Source: Anaerolineaceae bacterium UBA1415 (GTDB taxonomy: Bacteria > Chloroflexota > Anaerolineae > Anaerolineales > Anaerolineaceae). Taken from it: 48,596 nucleotides of DNA. Of this stretch, positions 33,943 to 42,488 are shown one piece after another; within the stretch, counting starts at the first letter, position 1; every line of letters starts with the position of its first letter. Made by a program: the position numbers and the translations under genes. The notes below the pieces were generated by a model. That model did not search any database. It saw nothing but the letters and a program-made list of their open reading frames with translations, and had not been told where the DNA came from. Location of the stretch: the NCBI GenBank assembly GCA_002305635.1, contig DBPR01000002.1, positions 1-48,596 on the forward strand, given 5' to 3'.

Positions 33943-33948
33943 TCATTT

Positions 33949-35106
33949 TTATGGCGCGGGCGTTGGTTCTTCCGTTGGTGCAACCGGCGTAGCATTCGGA
34001 TCCACAGTTGGTTCCGGCGTGGTCTCACCTGGCGGATTGGCACAGGTTTGTTCCAGCCAGGTGGCTGTCACCTGAATATCAAGATTGACGCCAACTTCAA
34101 GGCTCTTTTTGTAATAGCTGGCAGCAGTACAATAATCACCGTTGACAGCGAATTGATCGCCCAATTTATAAAGCGCAACCCGATATCGCTCGGTCACATT
34201 CATGCCGGATGAGTCTGTGAAAAACGGCATTTGTGCGTATAGCTGACTAAAGATATCCACTGCCCCAGCCCAGTTGACATCCCAGTAACTGGCGCCGGTC
34301 AGGTAGAGTGAGCCCCATGATTTCGCACCGGCAGCCGCGCTATCGATAGCGCCAAGCTGTTCCGCAACGGAGAGATCATACATGCCTTGTTCGATCTCAC
34401 CCGCCCAAATACGTTGGATGCCGCGGTTGCGAAGCGCGATGAAATAGTATCCATCCACTTCCACGGTTTTATAGCCATAATTGGTTTCTTTAAGCTTTTG
34501 GATGTTATCCAGTGCCTGGTTCCAATCTTCTGCCGCGATCAGCTGACCGATCTGAACAAAAATTTCTTCAGAAGCCCTGGTGTCAGGCGTCGGCGTGATC
34601 TCAGGTTCATCCGTTTCTTCGATCGCCATGACCGGAATGGTCGGCATTGGCGTAGGCACTTCGAGCTTCATCATCACTTCCACCAGCAACTCCGCGGCGC
34701 CAGGGAAACCCGGATATTTATCAATGATGTATTCAAGGCGGGTCTTGGCATTTTCATAACGCTGCGCGTCCATGTCCTTGTAGACCCAGTCCAGCTGAAC
34801 GGCGATCTGATCCATGAGCATGTTTCGTTCGTTTTGAATACGGCGCTGTACGCCATTCCGATATCCAAGAAAAACAGAAAGGCCCATGATGACGATGGCA
34901 AGGAGCAAAACGATCCATGTCCACTTGCTCTTTCGTTTTTTCTCTGGTTTGCCAATTAAAGGTGGTTCTTCAGACAGGGTCTTTTTTTCCGATTGATCGT
35001 CCTCAATCCAATCACTTTCAGGAACTTCCACAGATTCCACTAAGCTTTTGTTACTATCTTCAAAGCTATTTTCGGCTTCTTCAAAAATCTTTTCGTTTTC
35101 TTCCAT
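33949..35106 (-). CDS. Membrane-anchored repeat protein with Thr/Pro-rich tail, function unknown
   Basis: A 385-residue protein not recognised as a named family. An acidic cytoplasmic segment (1-50) and a Lys/Arg patch precede one transmembrane helix (about 62-82), placing the rest outside the membrane. Helical repeat-like segments resembling TPRs occur around 90-145 and 185-350 (for example QLIAAEDWNQALDNIQKLKE and YCTAASYYKKSLEVG). They are interrupted by a Pro/Thr stretch near 150-175 and closed by a PTEEPTPAP-type tail. It follows murJ by nine bases, so a role at the cell envelope is possible. Nothing more specific is supported. Confidence 0.7.
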   Translation of the reverse strand: MEENEKIFEEAENSFEDSNKSLVESVEVPESDWIEDDQSEKKTLSEEPPLIGKPEKKRKSKWTWIVLLLAIVIMGLSVFLGYRNGVQRRIQNERNMLMDQIAVQLDWVYKDMDAQRYENAKTRLEYIIDKYPGFPGAAELLVEVMMKLEVPTPMPTIPVMAIEETDEPEITPTPDTRASEEIFVQIGQLIAAEDWNQALDNIQKLKETNYGYKTVEVDGYYFIALRNRGIQRIWAGEIEQGMYDLSVAEQLGAIDSAAAGAKSWGSLYLTGASYWDVNWAGAVDIFSQLYAQMPFFTDSSGMNVTERYRVALYKLGDQFAVNGDYCTAASYYKKSLEVGVNLDIQVTATWLEQTCANPPGETTPEPTVDPNATPVAPTEEPTPAP

Positions 35107-35115
35107 AACGCAATC

Positions 35116-36657
35116 CTAAAGCTGACGTAGTTCAATTAATTCCTTACGGATAACGACAGTTGCAATAGCTAATCCTATCACAGCTGCCAGAACCGCTCCA
35201 ATAAGTGTCTGGGCAAAACGCGGCAGATAATTCAAAACAACGAAAGCGACTGCCCCACCCAGCAAAGCCGCACCAAGTGCGCGCAGGAAAGGCACCAATA
35301 GGTCTAATTTCGCTGGCAACCTGCCATTTAACATGATCAAAAGGAAAATTGCCTGGATGGTATAAGCCAGGGTATTCGCCCACGCGATCCCCCGTGCCTG
35401 CAAAGCAGGGGAAAGCGCGATCCCAAGAATGATGAACAGTACCAAGGTCAATACCGCGCCAGTCAAAGGATAACGCGGCTGTTGCACTGAATAAAAACTG
35501 CGCACAAAAAGCTCAACAACAGAGTGTCCCACAATTCCAAGCAGGAAAATACGCGAGACATCAACTACACGCATCGTCTCGAGCTCATTCAATCCCAAAA
35601 ACGCACTGATGGCAGGGAAAAGCACCACTCCAGCGATGATGGCCACCGGAATGGTAAGCGCAAGCATGACCTGGGTAGTCCGTTCAATTTTGATCTTAAG
35701 AGCGTCAAAACAATCGTTGCTGAACAATTCTGAAAGTGTTGGCAAAATTGCCGTCGCGATCGATGTGCCAAGCAAGGTTTGCGGAACCTGCATGATCCAC
35801 CAGCCGTAGGTAAGCGCGGTGACCGATCCCGCTTCGAGCCTTGAAGCAAAATTATCCTGTGCCAGGAAGATCATTTGGACACAAAACATGCTGATCAGAC
35901 GCGGCGCCATCATCCGCAGCACTTTGCGCGTTTCGGGGTCTTTGAAGTCGATCTTTGGCTGCCATTTGAAGTGATACTTGATCAGACCGGGGACCTGGAT
36001 CAATAGGTGCAATAAAGCGCCAAGGATCACACCATAGACCATGCCATCAGTGCGCAGGCCAAAGGCCGGCAGTGTTAATCCTGCGATTTGGTAACCCTCA
36101 CTGGGAGCAAGGATCACGACGCCGAAGATCTGCCCGATATCATAAAGGATCGGGGCCAGGGCTGGTAATAAAAAGTGCTGATTGGCCTGTAAACCAGCCA
36201 TGACCAAACCGCTCAACGAGAAGATCAAGGTGGAGATGAGATTCAAACGCAGCAGCCTTACAGTTGCGTCCGTCTGCGCGGCAGTAAAGCCTGGAGCGAT
36301 ACCAAGTTGGTTGGTGATCAACGGTCGCGCAAAGATCGCCACGATGACCGCCAGAACTGCGGTTGTGATAAAGGCGATATTGAGAATGTTGGAAAACAGA
36401 TTCCAGGCTTGTTCCTGACCTTTTTTGGTGAGAACCTCGGTTAGAACGGGGATAAAGGCAATCGCCAGAGCGCCGCCAGAGATGAGCATAAATAGCATAT
36501 CAGGCAGGTTGTTGGCAGCGTTGAAAACATCCAATTCAGCTGAAAGGCCAAACTGACGCGAGATCAGCATTTGCCGGGCTACGCCCAAAATCTTATCAAT
36601 GCCGAAGAGTACGGCAAGTAGTAATGTAACTTTTGAAAGTCGACTCAGTTTTTTCAT
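35116..36657 (-). CDS. murJ: Lipid II flippase MurJ
   Basis: A 513-residue polytopic MVF/MurJ protein with about fourteen membrane helices. The N-terminus, LAVLFGIDKILGVARQMLISRQFG, followed by DVFNAANNLPDMLFMLISGGALAIAFIPVL, is typical; the conserved arginine in GVARQ and the PDMLF segment are present. MurJ moves lipid II across the cytoplasmic membrane for peptidoglycan synthesis. GGAG lies before the ATG, and an extended -10 (TGGCATAAT) is found 24 bases upstream. It is co-transcribed with the anchored repeat protein. Confidence 0.93.
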   Translation of the reverse strand: MKKLSRLSKVTLLLAVLFGIDKILGVARQMLISRQFGLSAELDVFNAANNLPDMLFMLISGGALAIAFIPVLTEVLTKKGQEQAWNLFSNILNIAFITTAVLAVIVAIFARPLITNQLGIAPGFTAAQTDATVRLLRLNLISTLIFSLSGLVMAGLQANQHFLLPALAPILYDIGQIFGVVILAPSEGYQIAGLTLPAFGLRTDGMVYGVILGALLHLLIQVPGLIKYHFKWQPKIDFKDPETRKVLRMMAPRLISMFCVQMIFLAQDNFASRLEAGSVTALTYGWWIMQVPQTLLGTSIATAILPTLSELFSNDCFDALKIKIERTTQVMLALTIPVAIIAGVVLFPAISAFLGLNELETMRVVDVSRIFLLGIVGHSVVELFVRSFYSVQQPRYPLTGAVLTLVLFIILGIALSPALQARGIAWANTLAYTIQAIFLLIMLNGRLPAKLDLLVPFLRALGAALLGGAVAFVVLNYLPRFAQTLIGAVLAAVIGLAIATVVIRKELIELRQL

Positions 36658-36680
36658 AGTTCTCCAGGTTAATCGCGCTA

Positions 36681-36689
36681 ATTATGCCA
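36681..36689 (-). promoter_or_regulatory. Putative extended -10 promoter of murJ
   Basis: TGGCATAAT on the minus strand matches the extended -10 pattern TGn-CATAAT. It lies 24 bases before the ATG at 36657 and leaves space for GGAG. The divergent promoter of the methyltransferase operon begins about 55 bases away. Confidence 0.45.
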
Positions 36690-36743
36690 CAATCCAGCAA
36701 ATCCGTTTTTAGGGAGCTCTTAGGCATTACCAGGCGCTTGGTT

Positions 36744-36749
36744 TATAAT
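36744..36749 (+). promoter_or_regulatory. -10 element for leaderless start of the decoding-site operon
   Basis: A perfect TATAAT ends nine bases before the ATG at 36759, with no Shine-Dalgarno sequence in between. Transcription should begin very close to the start codon. It supports the shorter start of the RsmI paralogue over the longer frame from 36684, which has neither promoter nor ribosome binding site. Confidence 0.55.
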
Positions 36750-36758
36750 CACTCCAAT

Positions 36759-37448
36759 ATGAATCAATCAGGAAAACTATACATTGTAGCAACCCCGATC
36801 GGCAACACGGGCGATATCACCCAACGTGCCCTCGATACCCTCAACCAGGTCGATGCCATTTTATGTGAAGAGAGAAAGGTGGCGGCGCGTCTGCTTAAAC
36901 AGCTTGAGGTCAAAAAGCCGCTGATCGAACTCAACGAACATAACGAAGAACAAATGGTTCACGAGGTTTTGCTCAAGCTTGCGCAGGGCCAAAATATGGC
37001 TCTGATCTCCGATTGCGGCACCCCGGTTTTTTCTGACCCAGGCAGGATCTTACTTGAAATGCTTTATGGAGCTGAGATCGAAGTAACTCCAGTTCCAGGT
37101 GCCTCTTCTTTGGTCGCGGCCATCTCGATCTGCCCATTCGATCTGCGACAATTTCAGTTCCTCGGCTTTTTGCCTCCCAAAACGGAACAACGCAAATACG
37201 CGCTTCAACGACATAACAATAACGAAAACGCCCTCGTCCTCATGGATACTCCCTATCGTATGGCAAAGTTGCTCGAAGAAGTTGCCAACGCATTTGGAAA
37301 GAACCAAAATATCTTCCTTGCAACAGACCTGACCCTGCCATCTGAAAAGATCTACCTCGGGCCTGTTCAGGAAATTCAAAACAAGGTTCAGAACCGAAAA
37401 GCTGAATTTATTCTGATCATCGAAAAACGCAATCGGAGAGTTTCGTGA
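36759..37448 (+). CDS. RsmI-family SAM-dependent methyltransferase (paralogue)
   Basis: A 229-residue TP-methylase-fold protein starting MNQSGKLYIVATPIGNTGDIT. RsmI 2'-O-methylates C1402 of 16S rRNA. Compared with the canonical copy at 43201-43902, the family motif DAGTPGISDPG is altered to DCGTPVFSDPG, and SEDSRKT is altered to CEERKVA. So this copy may act on another position or nucleoside. The gene opens a five-gene run with overlaps; its stop TGA lies within the GTGA that starts the next gene. RsmI-like function is likely; the exact target is unknown. Confidence 0.82.
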   Translation: MNQSGKLYIVATPIGNTGDITQRALDTLNQVDAILCEERKVAARLLKQLEVKKPLIELNEHNEEQMVHEVLLKLAQGQNMALISDCGTPVFSDPGRILLEMLYGAEIEVTPVPGASSLVAAISICPFDLRQFQFLGFLPPKTEQRKYALQRHNNNENALVLMDTPYRMAKLLEEVANAFGKNQNIFLATDLTLPSEKIYLGPVQEIQNKVQNRKAEFILIIEKRNRRVS

Positions 37449-38542
37449 TCCCACTTCGCTCTCTGTACGTTCGGGATAAAGAGATCAAATTGCCCGTCTT
37501 CATGCCAGACGCGACCTACGGCTATGTGCGCAGCCTTAGCAGCGACGATCTGAGAGCCGTTGGTTTACTAGCTTTAATGATGAACGCATTTCATCTTATG
37601 CAAAAACCAGGTTCCACCACCATCCAGGCGCTTGGCGGCTTGCATAAGATGTCAGACTGGCCTGGCCTGATCATGACCGATTCAGGCGGCTTCCAGGCCT
37701 ATTCGCTCATCCGTCAAAACGCGAAATTCGGAAGTTTGGGCCCAAAGGGGATCCTCTTTCGGCCAGAACACTCTGAGAGGAAGATCAACCTTACGCCAGA
37801 AAAAAGCATCCAACTCCAGTTTTCCTATGGCTCGGATGTGCTCATCTGCCTCGACGACTGCACCCATATCAACGCGGGTTACGAAGAACAAAAGCTTTCA
37901 GTCGAACGCACCATCGAATGGGCAAAGAAAGCCAAAAAGACTTATTTGGATCAGCTTTCTTCCAGAAAAGTTGAGCCAGAAAATCGCCCGCTCATTTTCG
38001 GCGTGATCCAGGGCGGAGGAGAGCCAGAACTACGCAAACGCTGTGCTGAAGCGCTCCTGGAGATCGGTTTCGACGGTTTTGGTTTTGGCGGCTGGCCGCT
38101 TGATGACGACTCCAACCTGATCACAGATATTCTCGAATTAGTGAGGTCTCTGATTCCGGAAGAGTTTCCGATCCATGCCCTTGGCATTGGTCATCCCGAA
38201 AGTGTCGTTACCGCTTACAAGATCGGATACGAGATGTTCGATTGCGCTTTGCCAACCCGTGATGCCAGACACGGCCGCCTTTATAGTCGAAATGTTTCAA
38301 GGATCACGCCCGATACGCGGCCTGGCTGGCTGAAGTTCGAATACATCAACACTGAAACTCATATCCGCGATGATAAGCCGATCGAAGAGGGTTGCGATTG
38401 CCCTACCTGCCAGAATTACAGCATGGGTTATCTCTACCACCTATACCGCATGCGTGATTCTTCTTATTACCGCCTTGCAACCATGCACAACCTGCGTTTC
38501 ATGACGCGGCTTATTACCGATCTGCGGAGCGCGAATGCCTGA
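37445..38542 (+). CDS. tgt: Divergent tRNA-guanine transglycosylase family protein
   Basis: A 365-residue Tgt-fold enzyme that would exchange guanine for a 7-deazaguanine base at tRNA position 34. TDSGGFQ (78-84, Asp79), the DDC motif (137-139), the nucleophile motif FDCALPTR (265-272, Asp266) and the zinc ligands Cys317, Cys319, Cys322 and His348 are all present. The substrate-loop motif GGLSVGE of typical bacterial Tgt is replaced by GGWPLDDD (215-222), and GNTYHLMLRPG by MNAFHLMQKPG. It may therefore prefer a base other than preQ1, such as queuine. The GTG start overlaps the previous stop. A YhhQ-type transporter gene lies 4 kb downstream. Confidence 0.85.
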   Translation: MIPLRSLYVRDKEIKLPVFMPDATYGYVRSLSSDDLRAVGLLALMMNAFHLMQKPGSTTIQALGGLHKMSDWPGLIMTDSGGFQAYSLIRQNAKFGSLGPKGILFRPEHSERKINLTPEKSIQLQFSYGSDVLICLDDCTHINAGYEEQKLSVERTIEWAKKAKKTYLDQLSSRKVEPENRPLIFGVIQGGGEPELRKRCAEALLEIGFDGFGFGGWPLDDDSNLITDILELVRSLIPEEFPIHALGIGHPESVVTAYKIGYEMFDCALPTRDARHGRLYSRNVSRITPDTRPGWLKFEYINTETHIRDDKPIEEGCDCPTCQNYSMGYLYHLYRMRDSSYYRLATMHNLRFMTRLITDLRSANA

Positions 38543-39344
38543 ACCTCCATTTTCCCTGGAAGACCTTCTTCAGGCAATTCTCTCGAACAAAAAATATGAT
38601 CAGGTTTGCAAAAGCCTTGTCTACCGAATTGCAGCCGAAGAGCATCCAAAACATAAGGATCTGAAAACCGCGACAAAGAAAGTTCGCATGCGCCTCCATC
38701 GTTTGACAGGCGCGTTTCTCCAGCCTAAGTTAGGCTACGCGCAGTTTCTTGATAATTATAAGGCTATCCCCGAATCGGATTTAGGAGCCAGAAAATCAGC
38801 CCTGAAACAGATCATGCAATCGCACGCCTCGACCCAGGAGCGTTTGCCTTTTCTGGAGCGCTTTTATCAGGAAACACTTGCTTCCATTCCACAACCGCAA
38901 ACCATCCTTGATCTTGCCTGTGGGCTCAACCCGCTCGCGATTCCATTCATGCCTTTTCAGTCAACGCCTCGCTACTTTGCCTGTGATGTGATCGCACCAG
39001 AAATAGAATTTCTTCAACAGTGGTTTCAGATTGAAAAGATCGATGGCAGAGCTTTTCTTTGCGACCTGCTGGTGAAAATTCCGCAGCAGGAAGTCGACCT
39101 TACCCTGGTGCTCAAAACATTGCCAATCCTCGATCAGGTTGACCCTGACTTTTCCAGAAACCTGCTTCGCAAGCTTAACAGCAAACACATCCTGATCTCC
39201 TACCCTACCAAAAGCCTGGGAGGACGTTCAAAAGGAATGGCAAAGACCTACAGCGATTCATTTGATGAACTGATTCAGGATTTCAGTTTTCAGGTTCAAC
39301 GTTTTGACTTTCCAAACGAGATCGCTTTTCTGTTGACAAAATGA
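38535..39344 (+). CDS. ArmA/RmtB-like 16S rRNA (guanine-1405-N7) methyltransferase homologue
   Basis: A 269-residue protein with the whole motif series of the aminoglycoside-resistance 16S methyltransferases: an N-terminal helical domain (about 1-95), HASTQER (97-103; HASTKER in RmtB), the SAM-binding LDLACGLNPLA (125-135; LDIACGLNPLA in RmtB), KTLPILD (194-200; KLLPLLE) and SYPTKSLGGRSKGM (222-235; SFPTRSLGGRGKGM). Members methylate N7 of G1405 in helix 44 and block 4,6-disubstituted deoxystreptamine drugs. Here the gene overlaps tgt by eight bases and a second homologue by four, in a housekeeping-looking operon with no drug biosynthesis or mobile genes. Intrinsic modification rather than acquired resistance is inferred. 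Activity is not shown by the sequence. Confidence 0.85.
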   Translation: MPEPPFSLEDLLQAILSNKKYDQVCKSLVYRIAAEEHPKHKDLKTATKKVRMRLHRLTGAFLQPKLGYAQFLDNYKAIPESDLGARKSALKQIMQSHASTQERLPFLERFYQETLASIPQPQTILDLACGLNPLAIPFMPFQSTPRYFACDVIAPEIEFLQQWFQIEKIDGRAFLCDLLVKIPQQEVDLTLVLKTLPILDQVDPDFSRNLLRKLNSKHILISYPTKSLGGRSKGMAKTYSDSFDELIQDFSFQVQRFDFPNEIAFLLTK

Positions 39345-40162
39345 AAAAAGAGCAAAAACCCGACCTGACTGAATTAATAGAAGCAAGCAGAAACTCAAGA
39401 AAGTATCGCGAGATGGACTTGCCTGACGATTTTCTGTATGATCTTGCTAAACAAGCAGCAAAAAACGCTCCTTCGTCTGCAGAGATCAAAACCATTTTCC
39501 GAAAAAACCTGCACAATGTGATCGCGCCTTATCTTGAGAATATTGATTACCCGCAGGAAACCTTGAGATTGATCAAGGAATTGGAAATTCTCAATGACCT
39601 GCCAGCTTACTGTCTTTCTGTCATGAAAAAGCACGCCTCAACCCGGGAGCGGATTCCCTGGCTTGGCGTTTTTTTTGCCGTAATTGAAGAGCAGATCGGC
39701 CGTCCTAAATGTGTACTCGATCTGGCCTGCGCGCTTGATCCTCTTAGCCTGCCCTGGCTAAAACTTGCACCAGAGCCAACATTTCTTGCCTTCGACGTCA
39801 ATGGCTCCCGCGTCAGCTATTTGAACCAGCTTTTCGCAGCCGCTTTCCCTTTTGCCAAAGCCATTCAGCAGGATATATTCGTCAACCCACCATGCGAAAA
39901 AGCGGATTGTGCCTTCTTCTTCAAGGAAGCTCATCGGCTCGAAAAGCGGCAGCCCGGCGCCACCGCTTTATTACTTCAACAACTTAATGTTGACGTCATT
40001 GTCCTCACCTTGCCAGCCACTGATCTTGCGCGCCATCATTCGCTTGAAAGCTATCACACGCAACTGGTGGAAAAAGCCATTCAGGGGCAGGATTACCACT
40101 TTGAAAAGATCAGAATTGGCGATGAACTCCTCTTTTTCATAAGTAAAGGCTCCTGCAAATGA
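39341..40162 (+). CDS. Second, degenerate RmtB-like methyltransferase homologue
   Basis: A 273-residue tandem relative of the previous gene. HASTRER (98-104) is retained, but the SAM motif reads LDLACALDPLS (126-136), with Gly changed to Ala and Asn to Asp. KTLP is replaced by KEAHRLE (195-201), and the GGRxKGM block is replaced by TLPATDLARHHSLESY (223-238). The N-terminal domain is of similar length (about 95 residues). It could be a methyltransferase with a new target, a non-catalytic partner of the first copy, or a protein losing function. The reading frame is intact, with ATGA overlaps on both sides, so it is being maintained. The duplication and divergence are read directly from the translations. 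Confidence 0.75.
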   Translation: MKKEQKPDLTELIEASRNSRKYREMDLPDDFLYDLAKQAAKNAPSSAEIKTIFRKNLHNVIAPYLENIDYPQETLRLIKELEILNDLPAYCLSVMKKHASTRERIPWLGVFFAVIEEQIGRPKCVLDLACALDPLSLPWLKLAPEPTFLAFDVNGSRVSYLNQLFAAAFPFAKAIQQDIFVNPPCEKADCAFFFKEAHRLEKRQPGATALLLQQLNVDVIVLTLPATDLARHHSLESYHTQLVEKAIQGQDYHFEKIRIGDELLFFISKGSCK

Positions 40163-41622
40163 CCACATACGACCCTTTCATGATGGAACTTGAACGATAC
40201 CGTCCTTATCTAAGCGAGGCTCAATTCGCAACCCTGCTCAGGGATGCTGAAATCGAAGCATCATCCGCAGTACGAATTAACAAACTCAAATCAGACCATC
40301 CTGGCGACCGCCTTAATGCTCTGACAGCAAATTATGGCTGGGAGACAAAACCCATCCCCTTCTCGTCTGAAGCAATTCAGGTTGAAAACGCTCAGGTGAG
40401 CCCCAGCCAGGCTATTGAACATAAACTGGGGCAGTTCTACATTCAGGATGCCGCCTCGATCTTGCCTGTTTCACTTTTCACACACACAGACCAAAATCTA
40501 CTTGTTCTTGACATGGCTGCCTCTCCTGGCGGAAAGACTACGCAACTCATAGATATGGGCCTGGATCGCGACCTGGTGATCGCGAACGACTCCGCCGCGT
40601 CGCGCATCCCTGCCTTGCGAACCGTGCTGCAAACCTGGGGCGCGAACAACTTTGCCGTTACCAATTTTCCGGGTGAGAGTTGGGGCGAATGGTATCCAGA
40701 GACTTTTGACCGCATTCTCCTCGACGCGCCCTGCAGCATGCAAAGCCTGCGCGTTTCCGCCAGTCATCCCCATCGACCCATCACCGCTGATGAACGCAGC
40801 CGTTTGTCTACCCGCCAGCTCGCACTGCTTTTCTCTGCCGCGAAGGCGCTCAAGCCCGGTGGAGAACTGGTCTATTCCACCTGCACGCTCTCGCCTGAAG
40901 AAGACGAAGCGGTGGTTTCAGCTTTGCTTGAGTCCTGGCCTGGGATTTTCAGGATCGATCCTTACCATGCCGATCTCTATCAGGCACACGGCCTGACCGG
41001 ATTCGATGGCGATCTCTACGATCCAACGCTCAAAAACAGCCTCAGGATCTGGCCTTTCATTTTCCAAACCAACGGCTTTTTTGCGGTGAAACTTACAAAA
41101 ACCGCGTCACTTCCAAAAGACCAGGCCGCAGGCTCAAAGCCGCCATCAAGAACAGCAGTTCCCAAAGAACTTTCCAACAGTATTCAGGATATGCTTCAAC
41201 AATATTTCGATCAAAACTTTGGCTTTGACCTCGAAGGTCTTCTCGATGAGAAGGATCTCGCTTTGTACTGGTGGGGAGAAAAGATCTGGATCCAACCAAA
41301 AACCTTTTTTGATGTCTTTCCAGGATTACCAGTTCATTTGCTTGGCATCCAGATCGGTCAATTTATTCGTCAGAATTTTGAACCCAACCCGGATTTCATC
41401 ATGACCTACGGTCAGCATTTTGAACAAGGCTATTGGGTTATTCCTGAGGAAGAAAAAGAGATCTGGATGAAGGGTTATGACATTCGCGGAATCATTATTC
41501 CCGGTAAAAAAACGGGTGATTTTTTACAAATTCGGGATGCTCAAGGCAACAATTTAGGCGCAGGGAAGTATTCCAAAGAACGATTACGCAATCTCTTGCC
41601 CAATCGTCATCTGATCCGCTAA
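40159..41622 (+). CDS. rsmF: RsmF-like 16S rRNA (cytosine-C5) methyltransferase
   Basis: A 487-residue m5C methyltransferase of the NOL1/NOP2/Sun family. SAM binding is in LDMAASPGGKT (117-127). DAPCS (189-193, Cys192) and TCTLSPEEDE (241-250, Cys242) hold the product-release and catalytic cysteines. It lacks the NusB domain of RsmB, and its C-terminal ~190 residues resemble the RsmF/YebU tail with a PUA-like end. RsmF methylates C1407 in E. coli and also C1400 and C1404 in Thermus. It is last in the five-gene run, overlapping the degenerate RmtB-like gene by ATGA. Known G1405 methyltransferases interfere with RsmF action, which makes this grouping interesting. Confidence 0.87.
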   Translation: MTTYDPFMMELERYRPYLSEAQFATLLRDAEIEASSAVRINKLKSDHPGDRLNALTANYGWETKPIPFSSEAIQVENAQVSPSQAIEHKLGQFYIQDAASILPVSLFTHTDQNLLVLDMAASPGGKTTQLIDMGLDRDLVIANDSAASRIPALRTVLQTWGANNFAVTNFPGESWGEWYPETFDRILLDAPCSMQSLRVSASHPHRPITADERSRLSTRQLALLFSAAKALKPGGELVYSTCTLSPEEDEAVVSALLESWPGIFRIDPYHADLYQAHGLTGFDGDLYDPTLKNSLRIWPFIFQTNGFFAVKLTKTASLPKDQAAGSKPPSRTAVPKELSNSIQDMLQQYFDQNFGFDLEGLLDEKDLALYWWGEKIWIQPKTFFDVFPGLPVHLLGIQIGQFIRQNFEPNPDFIMTYGQHFEQGYWVIPEEEKEIWMKGYDIRGIIIPGKKTGDFLQIRDAQGNNLGAGKYSKERLRNLLPNRHLIR

Positions 41623-42380
41623 TCTTTCAGGTCCAGAGCCATGTTGGTCAGGATAACGCTTGCCGCCATACAGGCTGTTTCCATGCGCAGAATGTTGATC
41701 CCCAGTGAAAATTGCTGGTAACCATAACTTTCCGCCAGGGCAACTTCTTCGGCACTAAAACCACCTTCAGGACCGATCAAAAGCGCGACCGTCTTTTTTT
41801 CCAGGTCTCGCAAACCCTTCAAAGTATCAGAACATAAGTGTCTTACTAAAGGTGTTCCCTCCCAGGCGATCAGGCGCAGCCCTGCCTCTTTAGTTTCCTT
41901 CAACATATCCTCAAAAGCCAATGGGGAAAGCAATTCGGGCAAGCGGGAACGTCGGCTTTGCTCTGCGGCTTCGCGGATGATCGCCTCATACCGGTCGCGC
42001 CGGGCGCTATTATTACCGCCTTGCCTGTCCTGGACCAAAGTTCGCGAGGAAACGAAGGGTAAAAACCTTGCCACACCGATCTCGGTGCATTTCTGTAAAA
42101 CGAACTCAACTTTTTCCCGTTTGGACTGGCTGAAGCATAGCGTGATCTCCAGCGCAGGCTGTGGGCGGCCCTGCTGTTTGCTGACGACATGCCCAAGCAC
42201 CAGATTGCCTTTTAGACCATCCAGCTGCACAAGATACTCCCAGCCGCTGTTATCCAAAACAACAACAGGGTCTTTCCTGACGTCCATGCGTAATACCTTT
42301 CGGATTTGTTTTGAGATGGCGTCCGGGAAAACGACCAGGCCCTCATTAATCTGTTCTTGATTAAGAAAGAATCTATGCAT
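41619..42380 (-). CDS. rsmE: 16S rRNA (uracil-1498-N3) methyltransferase
   Basis: A 253-residue SPOUT-class protein. An N-terminal PUA-like domain (HRFFLNQEQINEGLVVFP and the RKVLRMD element) is followed by the knotted domain with LLIGPEGGFSAEEV and LGINILRMETA, the RsmE signature. It methylates U1498, which lies next to the decoding site. It faces the RsmF gene and overlaps its stop by four bases. The 108-base gap to the next gene contains its promoter region; nothing distinctive was identified there for the leftward direction. Confidence 0.93.
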   Translation of the reverse strand: MHRFFLNQEQINEGLVVFPDAISKQIRKVLRMDVRKDPVVVLDNSGWEYLVQLDGLKGNLVLGHVVSKQQGRPQPALEITLCFSQSKREKVEFVLQKCTEIGVARFLPFVSSRTLVQDRQGGNNSARRDRYEAIIREAAEQSRRSRLPELLSPLAFEDMLKETKEAGLRLIAWEGTPLVRHLCSDTLKGLRDLEKKTVALLIGPEGGFSAEEVALAESYGYQQFSLGINILRMETACMAASVILTNMALDLKD

Positions 42381-42474
42381 AACGAGATTTTAACCTAAAA
42401 AATGAAATACAAACACCATACGTATAGGCTGGAACTTAAAACTTGTTTCCTGAACATAATTCTGTAAATTGTAG

Positions 42475-42483
42475 TATATATAT
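42475..42483 (+). promoter_or_regulatory. Putative -10 region for near-leaderless transcription of the yhhQ gene
   Basis: TATATATAT ends about five bases before the ATG at 42489. There is no Shine-Dalgarno sequence. The exact hexamer is ambiguous because the repeat allows several registers. No preQ1 riboswitch motif was found in the 108-base upstream gap. Confidence 0.4.
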
Positions 42484-42488
42484 CAACC

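Noticed and set aside
38535..40162. RmtB-like genes as part of a drug-producer self-resistance or acquired resistance island
   Set aside because: No antibiotic biosynthesis, transposase, integrase or repeat lies nearby, and the genes overlap housekeeping-type modification genes with similar base composition.
42381..42488. preQ1 riboswitch upstream of yhhQ
   Set aside because: No preQ1 aptamer pattern (stem, C-rich loop and A-rich tail) can be found, and the promoter seems to leave almost no leader.
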